A DNA stretch of 45,196 bases from Stenotrophomonas cyclobalanopsidis (GCF_008710035.1 NZ_VYKI01000014.1:59742-104937), one strand, 5' to 3'. Counted from the stretch's first letter, positions 14,933-24,520 are shown. Made by a program: numbers and translations. The notes: generated by a model from the sequence alone, not told the origin.

Positions 14933-17900
14933 ATGACCGACCCGTTCAGCGACTTCCGCCTCTATCACTCCAACGCGTTGGACGTGCTGGCCGCCCTGCT
15001 GGCCCGCAACGTGCGTACGCCGGTGCCGGGGCAGCCGCTGCTGGCGCCGGAGGTGGTGCTGATCCCGCAGGTGGCGATGCGTCGCTGGCTGCAGGCGACA
15101 CTGGCGGCCGAGTACGGGGTCGCCGCCAACCTCGAGTTCCTCACCCCGGGTGAGTTCGTCGCGCGGGCGCTCAACGCCAATGTCGCCGGCGAAACAGACG
15201 ACCTGGACGCCGCCGGCCTGCACTGGAAGCTGTACCAGGCGCTGCGCGACCCCGCGCTGCTGGCGCAGCCACCGATGCGTGCGCTGCAGTCCTATCTTGC
15301 CGGGGGTGACGCCCTGAAGCCGTGGGCGCTTGCCGGCGAACTGGCCTCGGTGTTCGAGAAGTACCAGGCCTGGCGCCGCGACTGGCTGCTGCGCTGGGAT
15401 GCCGGCGCCGACCCGGCCGACCCGCAGGCGATCCTGTGGCGGTCCATTGCCGCCAACCGCGGCTACCGCGCGCGCCGCATCCAGGACTACCTCGACCGCT
15501 TCGAAGGCCCGGACAAGCCCAGGCCGAACGGCCTGCCGCCGCGCCTGTCGGCGTTCGCCACGCTGAACATCTCGCCCGACGTGCTGCGGGTGATGGCCAC
15601 CCAGGCCCGGGTCGGCGAGCTGCACTTCTATATGCCGACCCCGGTGCAGTCGTACTGGGGCGACCTGCAGACCCTGGCCGAGCGCCTGCGCAGCGGCGCA
15701 CCCGATCCCTTTGGCGAAGCCGCCGGCGAGAACCGCCTGCTGGAAGCCTGGGGTGCGGCCGGCCGCGACTTCATGGCCGTGCTGGGCAGTTACGAAGTGG
15801 TGCACCCGGCGGGTGAGATCGCCGCATACTCGGACCCCGAAGACGACACCCGCCCGACCCTGGCCGAGGGCGGGCTGGCCGACAGCCTGCTGCACCGCCT
15901 GCAGCGCGACCTGTTCCACCGCCGCGCGCTGCCCTCGGGCGAGCTGCGCGAGGAACCACGCAGCGACGACCCCAGCCTGCAGGTGCATGCCTGCCACACC
16001 CGCCTGCGCGAACTGCAGGTGCTGCACGACCAGCTGCGCAGCCTGCTGCAGGACCCGCGCTTCGACCCGCCGCTGCAGGCCCGCGAGATCGCGGTGCTGG
16101 CACCGGACATCGATCCCTACGTGCCGTATCTGGAAGCCGTGTTTGGCGGCCGTGGCGGCGACGAGGAACACATTCCCTACGCGCTGGCCGACAGCAGCCC
16201 GCTGGCGGGCGAGCCGCTGGCCGATGTGTTCGTGCACCTGCTGTCGCTGCCGGTATCGCGGTTCGGCCTGAACGAGATCCTCGACCTGCTGGCCAGCGCG
16301 CCGCTGGCCGAGGCGGCCGGGCTGGAGGCGGTGGACTTCGACCGCCTGCATGGTTGGCTGCAGCAGGCCGGCGCGCGCTGGGGCATCGACGCCAACCATC
16401 GCGGCCAGCTGCAGGCACCGCGCGACGACGCCTACACCTGGCAGTTCGCGCTGGACCGCCTGCTGCTGGGCCACGCCACCGGCAGCGATGTCGACCTAGC
16501 CGGCGTGGCACCGTGGATCGAGCTGGAAGGTGGCGCGCTGGACGCGGTGGACCGGCTGCTGCGCCTGCTGCGCGTGCTGGCGCTGTACCAGCGCCGCCTC
16601 GGCGAGACCCTGACCCCGGCGCAGTGGCGGCAGCGCCTGCTGTCCCTGCTGGATGCGCTTCTTCCGGAAGCACCCGGTTCGCCCAACAGCCAGCGCGCGC
16701 TGGAGCGCCTGCGCAAGCTGCTCAACCAGTTCGCCGACGACGCCCGCAAGGCCGGCTTCGAGGACGGCGTACCGCCGGAGGTGGTGCGTGCGCACTTCGC
16801 CGGCGCGCTGTCCGAGGCCGATACGCGTGCGCCGCTGCTGACCGGCGGCATCAGCTTCGGCCGCATGGTGCCGATGCGCCTGCTGCCGTTCCGGGTGATC
16901 TGCGTTCTGGGCCTGAATGATGGTGACTTCCCGCGCCGCGATCCGGCTGCCGGCCTGAACCAGCTGACCGCCGAGCTGGACACGCCGCGACGTCGCCCAG
17001 GCGACCGCTCCACCCGCGAGGACGACCGCTTCCTGTTCCTGCAGCTGTTCGCCGCCGCGCAGGACGTGTTCTACCTGAGCTACCTCGGCGCCGACCCGCG
17101 CGATGGCAGCGTGCGCGAACCCTCGGTGCTGGTCAGCGAGCTGATCGACGCCGCCGCCGAGTACCACCAGGCGCCGGAGGCCGCCAAGCGTGCGTTCACC
17201 GTGCGCCATGCGCTGCAGCCGTTCTCGCCCGCAGCCTTCGGTGAAGGCGACCCGCGTCGTTTCAGCTACCGCCGCCAGTGGCACCCGGCCGCCGGGCGCA
17301 TGGCCGGCCAGCGCGGCGGGCTGCAGCCGTGGTTCGATGCCGCACTGCCGCCACCGCTGGATGACGCAGTGGAAGACGAGGTCGCGCTGGATACGCTGCG
17401 CCGCTTCCTGTGCGACCCGGCCGGGCAGTTCCTGGCCCAGGCGCTGGGCCTGCGCCTGGCCGACGATGTCGAGGAGGTGGACGACCTGGAGCCGCTGGTG
17501 CTGTCCTCGCGCGGGCCGGAAAAGCGCAGCGTGCAGGCCGCGGTGGTACGCGCCACCATCAGCGGTGATGTCGAGCCGCTGTACCCGCGCCTGCGTGCCC
17601 GCGGCCTGCTGCCGTCGGGTGCGCTGGGGGAGCGCCAGTTCGAAGCCGAACAGCTCAAGACCCGTCCGTACGCCAGCGCGATGCTGGGCTGGATGCAGGG
17701 GCAGCCGCTCGAAAGCCGCCGCTACGAAGTCGAGATCGACGGCGTGCGCCTGCACGGCCGCGTCGCCGATCGCCATCCTGAAGGCCTGGTGCGCCTGCGC
17801 GCTGGTACGCTCAACGGCAACGCGGTGATCCGCCAGGGCCTGGACTGGCTGCTGGCCAACGCGGCCGGCGATGCGTTGCCGCTGGTGCAGTTCCACGATG

Positions 17901-18274
17901 GGGGTGATGCCGGCCCCGGCCCGCACATCCAGCCGGCACCGGGTGCGGCGGCCGCACGCAGTGCCCTGCGCGCGCTGCTGCAGCTGCGCCAGCGCGGCCT
18001 GCGCGAGCCGCTGCGCTTCGCACCCTATACCGGCTGGGTGCTGTTCACCGCACCGGTGGAAAAACAACGCAGCGAAGGCTGGAAGCAGTGGCACGGCAGC
18101 GACCGCAGCTGGGGCGAAGCCAACAGCGACGCCTGGCAGCTGCTGCTGCGCGGCGCTGATCCCTTCGCCGATGACGACAGTTACGCCGACCTGCTGCGCA
18201 ACAGCCAGGTGGTATTCGGCGCGGTGCGCGACGGGCGTGGCCCGGGTGGCACCGGCAAGGAGGCCGACGCATGA
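14933..18274 (+). CDS. recC: RecC, exonuclease V gamma subunit
   Basis: This encodes a 1113-residue RecC, close to the E. coli length of 1122. RecC is a degenerate SF1 helicase that splits the DNA duplex and recognises Chi in the RecBCD machine. Visible family regions include the N-terminal LYHSNALDVLAALLA and IPQVAMRRWLQATLA, the central EIAVLAPDIDPYVPYLEAVFG, and GGISFGRMVPMRLLPFRVICVLGLNDGDFPR. No intact Walker A is present, as expected. The ATG at 14933 gives the conserved MTDPFSDFRLYHS start. The stop overlaps the recB start (ATGA), beginning a recC-recB-recD operon. Confidence 0.96.
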   Translation: MTDPFSDFRLYHSNALDVLAALLARNVRTPVPGQPLLAPEVVLIPQVAMRRWLQATLAAEYGVAANLEFLTPGEFVARALNANVAGETDDLDAAGLHWKLYQALRDPALLAQPPMRALQSYLAGGDALKPWALAGELASVFEKYQAWRRDWLLRWDAGADPADPQAILWRSIAANRGYRARRIQDYLDRFEGPDKPRPNGLPPRLSAFATLNISPDVLRVMATQARVGELHFYMPTPVQSYWGDLQTLAERLRSGAPDPFGEAAGENRLLEAWGAAGRDFMAVLGSYEVVHPAGEIAAYSDPEDDTRPTLAEGGLADSLLHRLQRDLFHRRALPSGELREEPRSDDPSLQVHACHTRLRELQVLHDQLRSLLQDPRFDPPLQAREIAVLAPDIDPYVPYLEAVFGGRGGDEEHIPYALADSSPLAGEPLADVFVHLLSLPVSRFGLNEILDLLASAPLAEAAGLEAVDFDRLHGWLQQAGARWGIDANHRGQLQAPRDDAYTWQFALDRLLLGHATGSDVDLAGVAPWIELEGGALDAVDRLLRLLRVLALYQRRLGETLTPAQWRQRLLSLLDALLPEAPGSPNSQRALERLRKLLNQFADDARKAGFEDGVPPEVVRAHFAGALSEADTRAPLLTGGISFGRMVPMRLLPFRVICVLGLNDGDFPRRDPAAGLNQLTAELDTPRRRPGDRSTREDDRFLFLQLFAAAQDVFYLSYLGADPRDGSVREPSVLVSELIDAAAEYHQAPEAAKRAFTVRHALQPFSPAAFGEGDPRRFSYRRQWHPAAGRMAGQRGGLQPWFDAALPPPLDDAVEDEVALDTLRRFLCDPAGQFLAQALGLRLADDVEEVDDLEPLVLSSRGPEKRSVQAAVVRATISGDVEPLYPRLRARGLLPSGALGERQFEAEQLKTRPYASAMLGWMQGQPLESRRYEVEIDGVRLHGRVADRHPEGLVRLRAGTLNGNAVIRQGLDWLLANAAGDALPLVQFHDGGDAGPGPHIQPAPGAAAARSALRALLQLRQRGLREPLRFAPYTGWVLFTAPVEKQRSEGWKQWHGSDRSWGEANSDAWQLLLRGADPFADDDSYADLLRNSQVVFGAVRDGRGPGGTGKEADA

Positions 18275-21200
18275 GCACCCCCGTGGACCCCTACCTGCTG
18301 CTGCCGCTGCAGGGCATCGGCCTGATCGAAGCCAGCGCCGGTACCGGCAAGACCTTCACCCTGGCTACGCTGTTCACCCGCTTGGTGGTGGAACAGGGCC
18401 TGCGCATCGGCCAGATCCTGGCGGTGACCTTCACCGATGCCGCCACCCAGGAGCTGCGCAAGCGCATCCGCGAGCGCCTGGCCCTGGCCGCACGCCTGGT
18501 GGACCTGCCGCCCGCCGACGACGAGGCGCCCGATGCGCTGCTGACCCGGCAGGTGCTGCAGCGCCACCTCGATGAAAGTGGCGAAAGCGCTGCCGCGCTG
18601 AAGCGCCGCCTGCAGGTGGCCGCCGACGAGATCGACCTGGCCTCGATCTTCACCATCCATGGCTTCTGCACCCGCGTGCTGCGCGAATATGCGCTGGAAA
18701 GCGGGCACACTTTCGATCCGCCGGAGCTTCTGGCCAGTGACCGCGAGTTGCTGGAGGAACTGGCGGCCGACCTGTGGCGCGTGCACGCCAACGATGCGGC
18801 GACGCTGGAGCCGCTGACCTGGCTGTGGTCGAACCCGGACGCGCTGGCCTCGGACCTGCGCGCGCTGCTGGCCTCGCCGCCGCTGTACCCGCGCCCGCAG
18901 CCGCTGGCGGTGGAGGATCCCCGCGCGGCCCTGCAGGGCGCGGCGGCGGACCTGTCGCTGGCCGTGCGCGAGCATGGCGAGCAGTTCTTCCTCGACCTGT
19001 GCGAGGCCGTCGACAACAAGTGGATCAACGGCGTTTCCTACAAGCTCGGCTGGCTGCATCCGCTGGGCCGGCAGCTGCTGGCCTGGGCCGGGCGCGGCGA
19101 TGCCACCGAACTGCTGTCCAGCGACCGCCTGCCGGCGCTGCTGGCCGATGCGCTGGTGGCCAAGACCAACAAGAAGTTCGCTGACCGCACGCCATCCTCG
19201 CCGCTGCAGGCACCGCTGGAACGCTACGTGGCGCTGCTGGCCCAGCGCGAGCAGTGGCTGCGCGCTGCGTCGCTGAACTTCCTGCACAGCCTGCGCGAAG
19301 AAGCCACGCAGCGGCTGGCCACGCTCAAGCGCACGCGCCGCGTGCAGACCTACGACGATCTGATTGACGGCGTGGCGCAGGCGCTGGAGGGTTCGCAGCG
19401 GCTGGAGCTGGTGCGCAAGCTGCGCCTGCAGTACCGCATCGCCCTGGTCGATGAGTTCCAGGACACCGACGATCGCCAGTGGGGCATCTTCCACACCGTG
19501 TTCGGCGATTCGCCGGAGGTGCGGGAACTCGGCCTGCCACCGGCGCTGTTCCTGATTGGCGACCCGAAACAGGCGATCTACGGTTTCCGTGGCGGCGATA
19601 TCCACACCTACCTCAAGGCCAAGCAGGCCGCGCGGCCGGCACCGCCGCTGGACCAGAACTTCCGTTCGCGGCCCTCGGTGCTGCGCGCGCTGCAGGCGCT
19701 CTACGACAACGGTGGCGACGACGCGTTCCTGGAGGCGGGCATCGGCTTCGAGCCGGTCCGCCCCGGTGGCGTGCGCAGCGACGACGATTACCAGCGCGAC
19801 GGCGCAGCAGCGCCGGCACTGACCCTGCGCGTGCTGCGCAGCGAGGGCGACAAGGCGATGAGCGCCGACGCTTCGCGTGCCGCCGCGACCCAGGCCTGCG
19901 TCGCCGCCATCCACCAGACCCTGCTGGATGCGCGTGCCGGCACCGCTGTCCTGCGCGGCCATCCGGTCCAGCCCGGTGATATCGCGGTGCTGGTGCGCTC
20001 GCACCGCGAGGCGACGCTGGTGCAGCGCGCGCTGGCAGCGGTGGGCATTCCGGCGGTGGCGGCGGGCAAGCAGAGCCTGTTCTCCACCAGCGAAGCACGC
20101 GACCTGCGCGCGCTGCTGCTGGCCCTGCTGCAACCGGCTGACGAAGGTCGCTTGCGTGCGGCGCTGGCGACGGTGCTGCTCGGCCAGCGGGCCAGTGCGA
20201 TCGCCAACATGGAACGCGAGGGCGACCTGCAGCGCGCGTTCCAGGCGCAGCTGCTGCACTGGCGCGAGCGCTGGCAGCGCGGTGGCCCGTTCGCGGTGGT
20301 GGCCGATGTCTGCGCCGCACAGGGCGAACGCCTGCTGGCGCTGATCGATGGCGAGCGCCGCCTGACCAACTACCTGCAGCTGGGCGAACTGCTGCAGGAA
20401 GCCTCCGCGCAGGCGCTGGGCATGCATGGGCTGCTGGACTGGCTGCAGGGGCAGATGGCCAACGCCGACCAGAACGACGAACAGCAGCTGCTGCGGCTGG
20501 AGTCGGATGCGCGCCGCGTGCAGATCATCACCCTGCACAAGAGCAAGGGCCTGGAGTACCCGCTGGTCTACCTGCCGTTCGTTGGCATCGACGGTGGCGC
20601 ACCCAACAACGCCGCGCACTGCACCGTGCACGTGGGCGGCGAGCGCCAGCTGCACTGGAAGCTGGACAAGGACGAGGCCTGGGATGCAGCCAGCGGGCAG
20701 CGCGAACGCGAGCAGCGCGCCGAGGATGCGCGCCTGCTGTACGTCGGCCTGACCCGCGCCGAGCATGCGCTGTGGATCGCCATCGGCGATCTCGCCGGGC
20801 TCGGCAGGACCCGCCTGGCGCCGCTGCTGGGTGACCTGCAGGCGCTGCACGCACAGAGCGATGTGCACATCGACGACAGCGAGCAGGTGCTGCGGCTGCC
20901 GCAGCTGCCGGTTGAACAGGACGGCGAACTGCCGGCCGTGCGCAGCCTGACCCGGCGTGTACCGCACGACTGGTGGGTCTACAGCTTCACGCAGCTGGCG
21001 CATGCCGATGCCGGCGACGATGTCGAAGCGGCGGCCACCGAACTGCCGGCACCGGCCGCCGACGAACCGGCGGGTGCGGAACTGCCGCTGGAACCGGCCC
21101 TGCCCGAACCCGCAGCTGCTGACGCCGCACCGTTGGACCCGCGTTTCATGGGCAGCCGCTTCGGCAACGTCCTGCACGAGGCGCTGGAGAACGTCGATTT

Positions 21201-21909
21201 CGCCGCATGGGGCGGCTGGACACCCGGCCAACCCGCGCCCGAAGGGCAGGCCGAGCTGCTGCGCAAGGCGCTGCACGACGAAGGCTATGCCGACGAGGAC
21301 CTCAACGATGGCGTGGCGGTGCTGGTGCCGCTGGTCGGCCACACGCTCACCGTCGCGCTGCCCGAAGGCGGTGCCCTGCACAGCCTGGGCGAAGGCGAGC
21401 GCCGCGCCGAAATCGAATTCCACTTCGCGATCGAACCGACCGCCGTGCCGGCGCTGCTGCAGCTGCTGCACGCCCATGGCATTTCCAGCGCGCGCCGCGG
21501 TTTCGGCCTGCGCCGCCGGCTGGAAGGGCTGATGACCGGCAAGATCGACCTCACCTACGTGCGCGATGGGCGCTGGTACGTGCTCGACTACAAATCCAAC
21601 CGTCTGCCGGGCTACAGCCCGGACCTGCTGCAGATCGCCATGCGCCACAGCGAATACGACCTGCAGGCGCTGATCTACACCGTGGCCCTGCACCGCTGGC
21701 TGCGCTTCCGCCTGGGCGGTGCCTACGACTACGTGCGCGACATGGGCGGCATCCGCTACCTGTTCTGCCGCGGGCTGGATGGCAACGGCAATGGCGTGCA
21801 CGTGGACCGCTTCGCGCCGGCGCTGGTGGATGGGCTCGATGCGCTGTTCGCCGGTGGCGACGCCGCCCATGCCGAACTGGTCGCGCGCGCCATCGGAGCC
21901 CGCGCATGA
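18271..21909 (+). CDS. recB: RecB, exonuclease V beta subunit (helicase and nuclease)
   Basis: This encodes a 1212-residue RecB, close to the E. coli length of 1180. The N-terminal UvrD-type helicase has Walker A ASAGTGKTFT at residues 21-30, Walker B LVDEFQDTD near residue 392, GDPKQAIYGFRGGD, and LHKSKGLEYPLVYLPF near residue 755. The C-terminal nuclease has GKIDLTYV and the catalytic DYK (Asp1106, Lys1108) in VLDYKSNRLPGYS. RecB is the 3'-5' helicase and only nuclease of RecBCD, and loads RecA after Chi. An acidic Ala/Pro-rich linker at about 915-955 joins the domains. Its TGA overlaps the recD ATG. Confidence 0.97.
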   Translation: MSTPVDPYLLLPLQGIGLIEASAGTGKTFTLATLFTRLVVEQGLRIGQILAVTFTDAATQELRKRIRERLALAARLVDLPPADDEAPDALLTRQVLQRHLDESGESAAALKRRLQVAADEIDLASIFTIHGFCTRVLREYALESGHTFDPPELLASDRELLEELAADLWRVHANDAATLEPLTWLWSNPDALASDLRALLASPPLYPRPQPLAVEDPRAALQGAAADLSLAVREHGEQFFLDLCEAVDNKWINGVSYKLGWLHPLGRQLLAWAGRGDATELLSSDRLPALLADALVAKTNKKFADRTPSSPLQAPLERYVALLAQREQWLRAASLNFLHSLREEATQRLATLKRTRRVQTYDDLIDGVAQALEGSQRLELVRKLRLQYRIALVDEFQDTDDRQWGIFHTVFGDSPEVRELGLPPALFLIGDPKQAIYGFRGGDIHTYLKAKQAARPAPPLDQNFRSRPSVLRALQALYDNGGDDAFLEAGIGFEPVRPGGVRSDDDYQRDGAAAPALTLRVLRSEGDKAMSADASRAAATQACVAAIHQTLLDARAGTAVLRGHPVQPGDIAVLVRSHREATLVQRALAAVGIPAVAAGKQSLFSTSEARDLRALLLALLQPADEGRLRAALATVLLGQRASAIANMEREGDLQRAFQAQLLHWRERWQRGGPFAVVADVCAAQGERLLALIDGERRLTNYLQLGELLQEASAQALGMHGLLDWLQGQMANADQNDEQQLLRLESDARRVQIITLHKSKGLEYPLVYLPFVGIDGGAPNNAAHCTVHVGGERQLHWKLDKDEAWDAASGQREREQRAEDARLLYVGLTRAEHALWIAIGDLAGLGRTRLAPLLGDLQALHAQSDVHIDDSEQVLRLPQLPVEQDGELPAVRSLTRRVPHDWWVYSFTQLAHADAGDDVEAAATELPAPAADEPAGAELPLEPALPEPAAADAAPLDPRFMGSRFGNVLHEALENVDFAAWGGWTPGQPAPEGQAELLRKALHDEGYADEDLNDGVAVLVPLVGHTLTVALPEGGALHSLGEGERRAEIEFHFAIEPTAVPALLQLLHAHGISSARRGFGLRRRLEGLMTGKIDLTYVRDGRWYVLDYKSNRLPGYSPDLLQIAMRHSEYDLQALIYTVALHRWLRFRLGGAYDYVRDMGGIRYLFCRGLDGNGNGVHVDRFAPALVDGLDALFAGGDAAHAELVARAIGARA

Positions 21910-23771
21910 GCACCACCCTGCTGCAGCAGCTCTACCGCGGCGGTCATCTGCGCACCCTCGACCATGCCTTGGCCACCAGCCTGCGGCGTCTGCGCGAGGA
22001 CACGCCCGATGGCGTGGCGGTTGCCGCTGCACTGGCATCGCTGGCGGTGTCGCAGGGCCATGCCGCGTTCGATCCGGCACAGCCGCAGCGCGTGCTGGAA
22101 GGCTTACAGGCTTGGCCGGCACCCGCGCAGTGGCTGGCCCAGCTGCAGGCATCGCCGTGGGTGGCGCAGCCGCAGGATCCCGAGGCGGCCGCCGATGAGG
22201 CACCGCTGGTGCTGGAGAACGGCCTGCTGTACCTGCGCCGTTACCGCGAATACGAGCGGCAGCTGGCTGCCGGCCTGCAGCGCATCGGCCGGCATCCATT
22301 GCCGGCGCCGGACCTGGCGGCGCTGGCGCCGTTGTTCGCGCGCCTGTTCCCTGCTGCCGCCACCCAGGAAGACCACCAGGCGCGCGCCGCCGGCGTGACC
22401 CTGCGCCACCCGCTGGCGCTGGTCACTGGCGGCCCCGGTACCGGCAAGACCACCACCATCGCGCGCCTGTTGTTGCTGCTGGCCGCGCAGGCCCTGCATG
22501 CCGGTGAGCCGGTGCCGCAGGTCGCGCTGGCGGCACCGACCGGGCGTGCCGCCGAGCGCATGGCCGAAAGCCTGCGGCTGGCCGTGCAGCGCCTGCAGGA
22601 AGAAGGCCTGGATCCGGCACTGTGCGCGACGCTGCCGAGCACCGGCACCACCCTGCATCGCCTGCTCGGTGTCATCCCCGATTCGCCGCGCTTCCGCCAC
22701 CACGCCGACAACCCGTTGCCGGTGGACGTGGTGGTGGTGGATGAAGCCTCGATGATCGACCTGCCGCTGATGGCCAAGCTGGTCGACGCCATCGCCAGCG
22801 GCACCCGCCTGATCCTGCTGGGCGATCCGGACCAGCTGCCCTCGGTGGAGGCCGGTGATGTGCTCAGCGCCATCCTGCGCGCCAGTGGCGATGGCAGCGG
22901 CACCCGTGCCGATGACGCGCAGGCTTTGCACGGACTGCTGGCCGCGCCGACCCTGCAGCCGGAGGCCGCGCCCCGCGCCTTCGCCGGCCGTCGCGTGCAG
23001 CTGCAGCACGGCTACCGGCAGAGCGATGCCCTGCAGCTGGCGCCATTGGCGCAGGCGGTGCGCGAAGGTGACAGCGGCACCGCGCTGGCCCTGCTGCGCA
23101 GCGGCAGCCTGTCCGGGGTCAGCTTCCACGAGAACGACGCCGACCCGCTGCGCAACCAGCGCGACCACCTGCTGTCGCACTGGCGCGCGCTGGCCGAAGC
23201 CGAAGACCCCGGCCGTGCGCTGCAGCAGGCCGGTCGCCTGCGCGTGCTGACCGCCCTGCGCGAAGGCCCACAGGGCGCACGCGGGCTCAACAGCCGTATC
23301 GAACAGCTGCTGGCCGGCAACACGCCCGGCTATTTCCAGGGCCGCCTGCTGCTGGTGACCGAAAACAGCTACCGCCATCGCCTGTTCAACGGTGACATCG
23401 GCATCTGCCTGCGCGACACCAGCGGTGCGATGGTGGCCTGGTTCCCCGGCGACATCGCCGAACAGCCGCGCGCCTTCCACCCGGCCGCATTGCCCGCGCA
23501 CGAGAGCGCGTTCGCGATGACCGTGCACAAGGCACAGGGCTCGGAATTCGATGAAGTGTGGTTGCAGCTGCCGCGGCAGGACAGCCGCGTGCTGTCGCGC
23601 GAACTGGTCTACACCGGCCTCACCCGCGCCCGCCAGCGCCTGCATGTGGCGGGCAGCGAAGAGGTGCTGGTGGCCGCGCTGAAGCGGCACGCAAGCCGAT
23701 TGGGTGGCCTGGCCTGGCGGCTGGGCGCCGAAGCGGGGTCAGATTCCGTTCCCGACGGGAACGCGCTCTGA
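21906..23771 (+). CDS. recD: RecD, exonuclease V alpha subunit (5'-3' helicase)
   Basis: This encodes a 621-residue RecD, slightly longer than the E. coli 608. Walker A GGPGTGKTTT is near residue 175, Walker B is VVVDEASMIDLPLM, then GDPDQLPSVEAGDVL, HGYRQSD, and the C-terminal motif FAMTVHKAQGSEFDEV with LVYTGLTRARQRLHV. RecD is the SF1B fast helicase on the 5'-ended strand and regulates RecB nuclease activity. The ATG overlaps the recB stop. The last dozen or so residues (GSDSVPDGNAL) are encoded by a dispersed stem-loop element, so the native C terminus was probably altered by the repeat. Confidence 0.96.
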   Translation: MSTTLLQQLYRGGHLRTLDHALATSLRRLREDTPDGVAVAAALASLAVSQGHAAFDPAQPQRVLEGLQAWPAPAQWLAQLQASPWVAQPQDPEAAADEAPLVLENGLLYLRRYREYERQLAAGLQRIGRHPLPAPDLAALAPLFARLFPAAATQEDHQARAAGVTLRHPLALVTGGPGTGKTTTIARLLLLLAAQALHAGEPVPQVALAAPTGRAAERMAESLRLAVQRLQEEGLDPALCATLPSTGTTLHRLLGVIPDSPRFRHHADNPLPVDVVVVDEASMIDLPLMAKLVDAIASGTRLILLGDPDQLPSVEAGDVLSAILRASGDGSGTRADDAQALHGLLAAPTLQPEAAPRAFAGRRVQLQHGYRQSDALQLAPLAQAVREGDSGTALALLRSGSLSGVSFHENDADPLRNQRDHLLSHWRALAEAEDPGRALQQAGRLRVLTALREGPQGARGLNSRIEQLLAGNTPGYFQGRLLLVTENSYRHRLFNGDIGICLRDTSGAMVAWFPGDIAEQPRAFHPAALPAHESAFAMTVHKAQGSEFDEVWLQLPRQDSRVLSRELVYTGLTRARQRLHVAGSEEVLVAALKRHASRLGGLAWRLGAEAGSDSVPDGNAL

Positions 23772-23776
23772 GCCCA
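23735..23776. repeat. GGGGTC stem-loop overlapping the recD 3' end
   Basis: The element starts GGGGTCAGATTCC, has a perfect inner stem GTTCCCG-A-CGGGAAC (23748-23762), and ends GCTCTGAGCCCA, so its outer arms are nearly complementary. It is a relative of the element at 10537-10575. The recD stop TGA lies within the right arm. It may also act as a terminator. Confidence 0.7.
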
Positions 23777-23794
23777 CCGCGCTGATGCGCCCCT

Positions 23795-23925
23795 GTAGAG
23801 CCGAGCCATGCTCGGCTGCTGTTCGCGCAAGGTTGACAGTCGAGCATGGCTCGACTCTACAAGAGCATCCACGCATGGCGTGGATCTACTGCAATGGATC
23901 TACCGTGCCGACCAACGGTCGGCAC
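23795..23925. repeat. Cluster of GTAG-tailed palindromes after recD
   Basis: GTAGAGCCGAGC at 23795 and a CTAC-ended copy closing at 23860 form a head-to-head pair. A third, different stem ATCCACGC/GCGTGGAT follows at 23867-23885 with CTAC directly after it. A fourth stem, GTGCCGACC/GGTCGGCAC, is at 23905-23925. The block fills the space between recD and the convergent gene at 24028, and no gene is seen in 23772-24027. Confidence 0.75.
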
Positions 23926-23963
23926 CTGTCGGACCCACCCCGCCATCTCTCGGATAGCCAGCT

Positions 23964-24019
23964 TTTGCCGTCGCCTTTGACGTTGAAGTTGATTCGGCAG
24001 GTGCAGGGCGCAGCCCTGC
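23964..24019 (-). terminator. Hairpin with TTGACG-like ladder after the gene at 24028
   Basis: GCAGGGC at 24003-24009 pairs with GCCCTGC at 24013-24019, immediately beyond the 3' end of a minus-strand gene. It is adjoined by degenerate TTGACG/TTGAAG units and CTTTTGCC. It is closely similar to 7190-7233, which also follows a minus-strand gene, so this is probably a repeated transcript-end element. Confidence 0.5.
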
Positions 24020-24027
24020 CGCTCCCT

Positions 24028-24426
24028 TCACTCCGCGATCAACACCAGCCCATCCGGGAACACGATCGCCGCTTCATCCGCACTCAGGTCGAAGAACCCC
24101 ACGCCATGCTTCTCGGCCAGGTCCTGCACGCGCCCGTGCGCGCGCTCGGCCACCGAATACGCGAACGCGCCGTAGATCACCTGGCGGCCGATGCTGTAAT
24201 CAGTCACCTCGGCACGATCGTCATCGTCGTTGCTCAGCGGCCCGTTCATCGGCGGGAAGTCCCGCGCCATCTCCGCGAACCACGCCTGCAGCGCCGGGCT
24301 GCTCACCGCCGGGTCGTCGTACTCGTGGTTCTCGCCCCACTCGGCCTGCTTATCGAACCAGGCGATGAAGGCCGCTGCGTCGCGTGGCGCAGCGCTGGCC
24401 TCGAACACCATCATGTCGTAACTCAT
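24028..24426 (-). CDS. Hypothetical protein, 132 residues
   Basis: I do not recognise a named family. The product is soluble, acidic and without signal peptide or membrane helix. It starts MSYDMMVFEASAAPRDAAAFIAWF and has Trp-rich and acidic patches (AEWGENHEYDD, SNDDDDRAEVTDYSIG), then ends in a short sheet-like FPDGLVLIAE. The start pattern is reminiscent of small proteins found near toxin-immunity loci, but no toxin gene is nearby, so this is not claimed. The ATG at 24426 fits the N terminus; the upstream region to 24465 overlaps a GTAG repeat. Codon use is like that of neighbouring genes. Confidence 0.8.
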   Translation of the reverse strand: MSYDMMVFEASAAPRDAAAFIAWFDKQAEWGENHEYDDPAVSSPALQAWFAEMARDFPPMNGPLSNDDDDRAEVTDYSIGRQVIYGAFAYSVAERAHGRVQDLAEKHGVGFFDLSADEAAIVFPDGLVLIAE

Positions 24427-24456
24427 TGAACCGTCCTGTTGTCGGAGCGAAAGGCC

Positions 24457-24512
24457 GCCGGGCATGGCCCGGCGCTACCGGGTAGCGATGGTAGCGCCGG
24501 GCCAAGCCCGGC
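24457..24512. repeat. GTAG palindrome pair (GCCGGGC type)
   Basis: One copy, GCCGGGCATGGCCCGGCGCTAC, ends in CTAC at 24478; a second begins GTAGCGCCGGGC at 24491, with an extra short GGTAGCGATG between them. The pair lies between the hypothetical gene's start and the FUSC gene's stop. The same GCCGGGC stem occurs at 29781-29853 and 40138-40160. Confidence 0.75.
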
Positions 24513-24520
24513 CGATCGCA

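Noticed and set aside
14759..18094. Very long open frames on the strand opposite recC
   Set aside because: They give low-complexity Gln/Ala/Arg/Val-rich products, a known shadow of high-GC genes; recC on the other strand has the conserved motifs.
18181..22299. 1372-codon open frame opposite recB/recD
   Set aside because: Crosses two genes and shows no domain, signal or family motif; recB and recD are certain.
14933..23771. AddAB-type exonuclease instead of RecBCD
   Set aside because: The third gene is a clear RecD with SF1B helicase motifs, and only the RecB homologue has a nuclease DYK motif; the set is RecBCD.
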